A stretch of DNA of 64,000 nt from Buttiauxella agrestis ATCC 33320 (GTDB lineage: Bacteria > Pseudomonadota > Gammaproteobacteria > Enterobacterales > Enterobacteriaceae): positions 17,409 through 81,408 of the forward strand of contig NZ_JMPI01000001.1 in the NCBI RefSeq assembly GCF_000735355.1, in the 5' to 3' direction. The notes beneath the pieces are model-generated. The model made no database searches, was not told the origin of the DNA, and worked only from the letters and a program-made list of their open reading frames with translations. Both the position numbers and the translations under genes were made by a program. Position 1 is the first letter of the stretch. The number at the start of each line of letters is the position of its first letter. Positions 60,964-64,000 of this stretch are shown one piece after another.

Positions 60964-62484
60964 ATGTCACTGGCAGTTGTAAACACAAGGGCGGCATTAG
61001 GCATTGCAGCTCCATTGGTCACCGTTGAGGTCCATATCAGCCAGGGGTTGCCGGGCTTAACCCTCGTTGGTTTGCCGGAAACCACAGTACGAGAAGCACG
61101 GGACCGGGTGCGAAGCGCCATTATCAACAGTGGATATATCTTTCCAGCCCGCAAAATCACGATAAATCTTGCACCCGCGGATCTTCCCAAAGAAGGCGGA
61201 CGATATGACCTACCCATCGCTCTGGCCTTGCTGGCGGCTTCAGAGCAGCTTTCAATTGATAAACTGGAGCAATACGAGTTCGTGGGTGAACTTGCGCTTA
61301 CGGGAGCACTACGCGGCGTTCCAGGTGCAATTTCATCAGCAATGGAGGCATTAAAAGCTGGAAAGAAGATCATTATTGCAGATGAAAATGCCGAAGAACT
61401 CGGTTTGATTGAGCAGCCCGGCTGCCTTATTGCAAACCACCTCACTCAAGTCTGCGCATTCCTTGAAGGAAAAGGTGAGTTATTCGCGCCAGAAAAGCTA
61501 CCGCAGCCAGCGGTTGAATATGGACAAGATCTCAATGAGATTTTTGGGCAATCGCAAGGGAAACGAGCGCTGGAGATAACGGCAGCTGGTGGGCATAACC
61601 TTCTGCTTATTGGGCCACCCGGCACGGGCAAAACCATGCTAGTCAGCCGCCTCAATACATTGCTCCCCCCATTGAACGATGGTGAAGCGCTGGAGAGTGC
61701 GGCGATCATAAGCCTGGTCAATCCACACTCATTACAACAACAATGGCGTCAGCGCCCGTTCAGAGCGCCTCATCACAGTGCTTCGTTGACTGCTATGGTA
61801 GGAGGAGGAACGATTCCAAGGCCCGGAGAAATATCACTGGCGCACAATGGCGTGCTGTTCCTCGATGAGCTTCCTGAATTTGAACGCCGGGTTCTGGATG
61901 CATTACGTGAGCCTATAGAATCGGGTGAAATTCATATATCCCGAACACGAGCCAAAATTAGTTACCCAGCAAAATTCCAACTACTTGCTGCCATGAATCC
62001 TAGCCCGACAGGGCATTATCAGGGTAAGCATAACCGTTGCACGCCTGAGCAGACACTTCGCTACCTCAGCAGGCTTTCAGGGCCATTTTTGGATCGTTTT
62101 GATTTATCCGTCGAGGTCCCTCTTCCTCCACCAGGGATTTTAAGCAATCCGGGTTTGAACGTTGAAAGCAGCGTTGATGTGAGGGCGCGTGTGATAGACA
62201 CGCAGCGGCGACAATATGAACGCCAACAAAAGCTCAATGCAAGGCTGGATAACCACGAAATCAAGCTGCATTGTTCTATTGAGCACAATGATGCGATCTG
62301 GCTGGAAGAGACGCTGGTGAAACTAGGATTATCGATACGAGCCTGGCACCGTTTATTAAAGGTTGCTCGAACCATTGCAGATATTCAGAAAAGTGAACAG
62401 ATAGGGCGGGAACATCTTCTGGAAGCACTCAGCTACCGTGCAATCGACCGTTTATTGATTCATTTACAGCAGTTAGCAGGATAA
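60964..62484 (+). CDS. yifB: Mg-chelatase-like AAA ATPase YifB (ComM family)
   Basis: ComM-family hexameric helicase; ComM promotes branch migration during natural transformation in Vibrio. The role in enteric bacteria is unclear. 506 residues, as in E. coli: N-terminal Lon-protease-like domain (LVGLPETTVREARDRVRSAI near 32-51), Walker A GPPGTGKT near 219-226, Walker B GVLFLDELPEF near 297, and the C-terminal Mg_chelatase domain with AMNPSPTGHYQG near 345. Divergent from ilvL, convergent with maoP. Confidence 0.96.
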   Translation: MSLAVVNTRAALGIAAPLVTVEVHISQGLPGLTLVGLPETTVREARDRVRSAIINSGYIFPARKITINLAPADLPKEGGRYDLPIALALLAASEQLSIDKLEQYEFVGELALTGALRGVPGAISSAMEALKAGKKIIIADENAEELGLIEQPGCLIANHLTQVCAFLEGKGELFAPEKLPQPAVEYGQDLNEIFGQSQGKRALEITAAGGHNLLLIGPPGTGKTMLVSRLNTLLPPLNDGEALESAAIISLVNPHSLQQQWRQRPFRAPHHSASLTAMVGGGTIPRPGEISLAHNGVLFLDELPEFERRVLDALREPIESGEIHISRTRAKISYPAKFQLLAAMNPSPTGHYQGKHNRCTPEQTLRYLSRLSGPFLDRFDLSVEVPLPPPGILSNPGLNVESSVDVRARVIDTQRRQYERQQKLNARLDNHEIKLHCSIEHNDAIWLEETLVKLGLSIRAWHRLLKVARTIADIQKSEQIGREHLLEALSYRAIDRLLIHLQQLAG

Positions 62485-62510
62485 AAAAATGGGGCTTTCG
62501 CCCCATTTCT
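62484..62510. terminator. Bidirectional terminator between yifB and maoP
   Basis: aaatggggc / gccccattt with loop tttc; A-run on the left serves maoP (minus strand) and a short T-run on the right serves yifB. Confidence 0.8.
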
Positions 62511-62511
62511 A

Positions 62512-62850
62512 TTAATCATCGCTTTCGGTGTAGTCTTCAACCGCATCTGCCTGTGGCTTGCCACCGGAGAGTGTGTGGAAACGCTTAGGACGCTTGATTC
62601 GCGTCATATACTTGCTCCATACACGTTCGGCATCAGTTACTGGCTCACGCTCGCCACGGCAAACCGCAACAAACAGTACTTCTTCTTCAGTACCAGGTTC
62701 ACGCTTGCCGAGATCCAGCTCATTGAACGCATAACCATGGCGCTCTAACAGCTGGGCCTCTTTGATGGTGAAATCACCATGGCGAGCAAACCCGCGCGGA
62801 TAATGTTTATTGTCGAAAAACCGATTAGTCGTCGTAAAGCTTTCCGCCAT
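62512..62850 (-). CDS. maoP: Macrodomain Ori organisation protein MaoP
   Basis: MaoP (YifE) acts with the cis site maoS to organise the Ori macrodomain of the E. coli chromosome. 112 residues, as in E. coli, starting [20 protein letters not shown], with an acidic end. DUF413 family. It is divergent from hdfR; E. coli maoS is reported beside maoP, but I cannot identify the site here by sequence. Confidence 0.95.
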   Translation of the reverse strand: MAESFTTTNRFFDNKHYPRGFARHGDFTIKEAQLLERHGYAFNELDLGKREPGTEEEVLFVAVCRGEREPVTDAERVWSKYMTRIKRPKRFHTLSGGKPQADAVEDYTESDD

Positions 62851-62969
62851 CCTGCACGCTCCTAATTCTCTTGGTCGAGCTATTTATGGCGCGGAGTATT
62901 AGTTACGCTTGACAGAGCGTCAAACAAAACATTTAAATCATAACGACAAATTTTTTTTGGGAGTGGGTC

Positions 62970-63794
62970 GTGGATACTGAATTACTAAAAACGTTCCTCG
63001 AAGTGAGTCGAACGCGACATTTTGGGAGGGCTGCGGAGGCACTTTATCTAACGCAATCAGCCGTTAGCTTCCGTATTCGCCAATTAGAGAACCAACTCGG
63101 TGTAAATCTTTTTACTCGCCATCGCAATAATATTCGGCTAACGACAGCTGGCGAGCGTTTACTGCCGTATGCAGAAAATCTTATGAGTATTTGGCTGACG
63201 GCCAAAAAAGAGGTTTCTCACACCTCACAACACAATGAATTAACGATTGGTGCCAGCTCATCACTATGGGAATGCATGCTTTCAGAGTGGCTTGTGGCAC
63301 TTTATCAACAACATAAAGACCTGCAATTTGAAGCTCGTATATCCCAACGAAAGTCGTTAGTTAAGCAATTGCACGAACGACAACTTGATCTGCTGATCAC
63401 GACTGAATCACCTAAGATGGATGAGTTTTCCAGTCAATTACTGGGACATTTTGACCTGGCACTTTTTTCTGCTGCTCAGAAAACGACCAAATCAGAGTTA
63501 AAGTATTTACGTCTGGAATGGGGGCCTGATTTTCAGCAGCATGAAACGGGTCTGATTAGTAATGATGGTGTTCCGGTTCTGACAACCAGTTCAGCTCAAA
63601 TCGCCTACAAACTATTACAACAGCTCAATGGATGTTCATTTTTACCCGTGGAGTGGGCCAAGAAACGAGAAGGTATTTATCTTGTGCCTGATAGCACTAC
63701 GCTTTCACGCCCTTTGTATGCAATTTGGTTACAAAATAGCGATAAACAGAGCACAATCAAAGAATTATTCAAGACACCACTTATAGCGCAGTAA
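62970..63794 (+). CDS. hdfR: LysR-type regulator HdfR
   Basis: LysR-type repressor of flhDC and activator of gltBD in E. coli. Starts at GTG 62970 ([20 protein letters not shown]) with ribosome site gggag; 274 residues (279 in E. coli). Helix-turn-helix near 18-37 ([20 protein letters not shown]), effector domain 90-270. Divergent from maoP. The last 5-10 residues differ from E. coli. Confidence 0.96.
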   Translation: MDTELLKTFLEVSRTRHFGRAAEALYLTQSAVSFRIRQLENQLGVNLFTRHRNNIRLTTAGERLLPYAENLMSIWLTAKKEVSHTSQHNELTIGASSSLWECMLSEWLVALYQQHKDLQFEARISQRKSLVKQLHERQLDLLITTESPKMDEFSSQLLGHFDLALFSAAQKTTKSELKYLRLEWGPDFQQHETGLISNDGVPVLTTSSAQIAYKLLQQLNGCSFLPVEWAKKREGIYLVPDSTTLSRPLYAIWLQNSDKQSTIKELFKTPLIAQ

Positions 63795-63837
63795 TGCGCT
63801 TTTGTCGTTCGGCGGGATATTTTAGGGGAATTTTAGG

Positions 63838-63870
63838 CAAAAAAAATCCTTTGCCGAAGCAAAGGATTAT
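63838..63870 (-). terminator. tRNA-Trp terminator
   Basis: On the minus strand aatcctttg / caaaggatt with a six-base loop, followed by a run of U. It starts four bases past the CCA of tRNA-Trp. Confidence 0.85.
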
Positions 63871-63873
63871 ATA

Positions 63874-63949
63874 TGGCAGGGGCGGAGAGACTCGAACTCG
63901 CGACACCCGGTTTTGGAGACCGGTGCTCTACCAACTGAGCTACGCCCCT
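63874..63949 (-). tRNA. trpT: tRNA-Trp (CCA)
   Basis: 76 bases including CCA. Acceptor AGGGGCG/CGCCCCT, anticodon loop CTCCAAA with anticodon CCA, T-arm GAGTTCGAGTCTC. It is next to hdfR as in E. coli. The tRNA-Asp gene that is close upstream of trpT in E. coli is not seen in the 51 bases left in the window. Confidence 0.98.
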
Positions 63950-63963
63950 AGATAACGCTTAGT

Positions 63964-63998
63964 ATTATGCCCGCTAATTTAGCAGGCATAATTTTTTT
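63964..63998 (+). terminator. Plus-strand terminator beyond trpT
   Basis: attatgcc / ggcataat with an inner gcta/tagc pairing, followed by seven T on the plus strand. It faces transcripts running from hdfR across trpT in antisense. Confidence 0.6.
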
Positions 63999-64000
63999 AA

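Overview
This window is chromosomal DNA from an Enterobacteriaceae species. Nearly every gene matches, in order and in sequence, the Escherichia coli / Salmonella block that runs from rmuC through udp, metE/metR, recQ, uvrD, cyaA, hemCDXY, the enterobacterial common antigen (ECA) cluster, rho, trxA, rep and the ilv operon to hdfR and trpT. It is read here in the opposite sense to the usual E. coli map. Protein identity is high, but several genes found at these positions in E. coli are absent (yigFG, aslBA, yifK, rffGH), so it is a relative rather than E. coli itself. I cannot name the genus from sequence alone.

Layout. 1-5.5 kb: partial rmuC, udp with a CRP-type promoter, ysgA, then an AT-rich accessory insert holding a putative membrane-acting toxin gene followed by two tandem paralogous membrane-protein genes (candidate immunity genes), closed by REP-like repeats. 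5.5-24.8 kb: metE/metR divergent pair, bioP-yigL-pldB, rhtB/rhtC, recQ, pldA, yigI, rarD, corA with a structured leader, uvrD with a LexA box, yigB-xerC-yigA-dapF-lptM, and cyaY. 24.8-31.8 kb: cyaA divergent from hemCDXY. 31.8-33 kb: a gene-poor stretch, then an Arg-His-Leu-Pro tRNA operon whose last tRNA end and terminator are duplicated. 33-44 kb: the ECA operon wecA-wzzE-wecB-wecC-wecD-wecE-wzxE-wecF-wzyE-wecG, largely overlapping and without rffG and rffH. 44-51.5 kb: rho, trxA, rhlB, gppA, rep, ppiC. 51.5-60.6 kb: ilvC/ilvY and ilvLXGMEDA with its attenuator. 60.9-64 kb: yifB, maoP, hdfR and tRNA-Trp.

How the genes work together. Most are housekeeping: haem synthesis (hemCDXY), branched-chain amino acids (ilv), methionine (metE/metR), cAMP (cyaA), DNA repair and replication (uvrD, recQ, rep, xerC), outer-membrane and ECA biogenesis (wec genes, lptM, pldA), RNA metabolism (rho, rhlB). 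Regulation can be read directly in several places: the udp CRP1/CRP2 pair, a perfect LexA box before uvrD, an IlvY operator, the ilvL attenuator, met boxes, and a corL-like leader peptide before corA.

The best candidate for an undescribed system is the three-gene unit at 3672-5465. The best structural oddities are the duplicated tRNA-Pro end with compensatory changes in its terminators, and the loss of rffGH from the ECA cluster.
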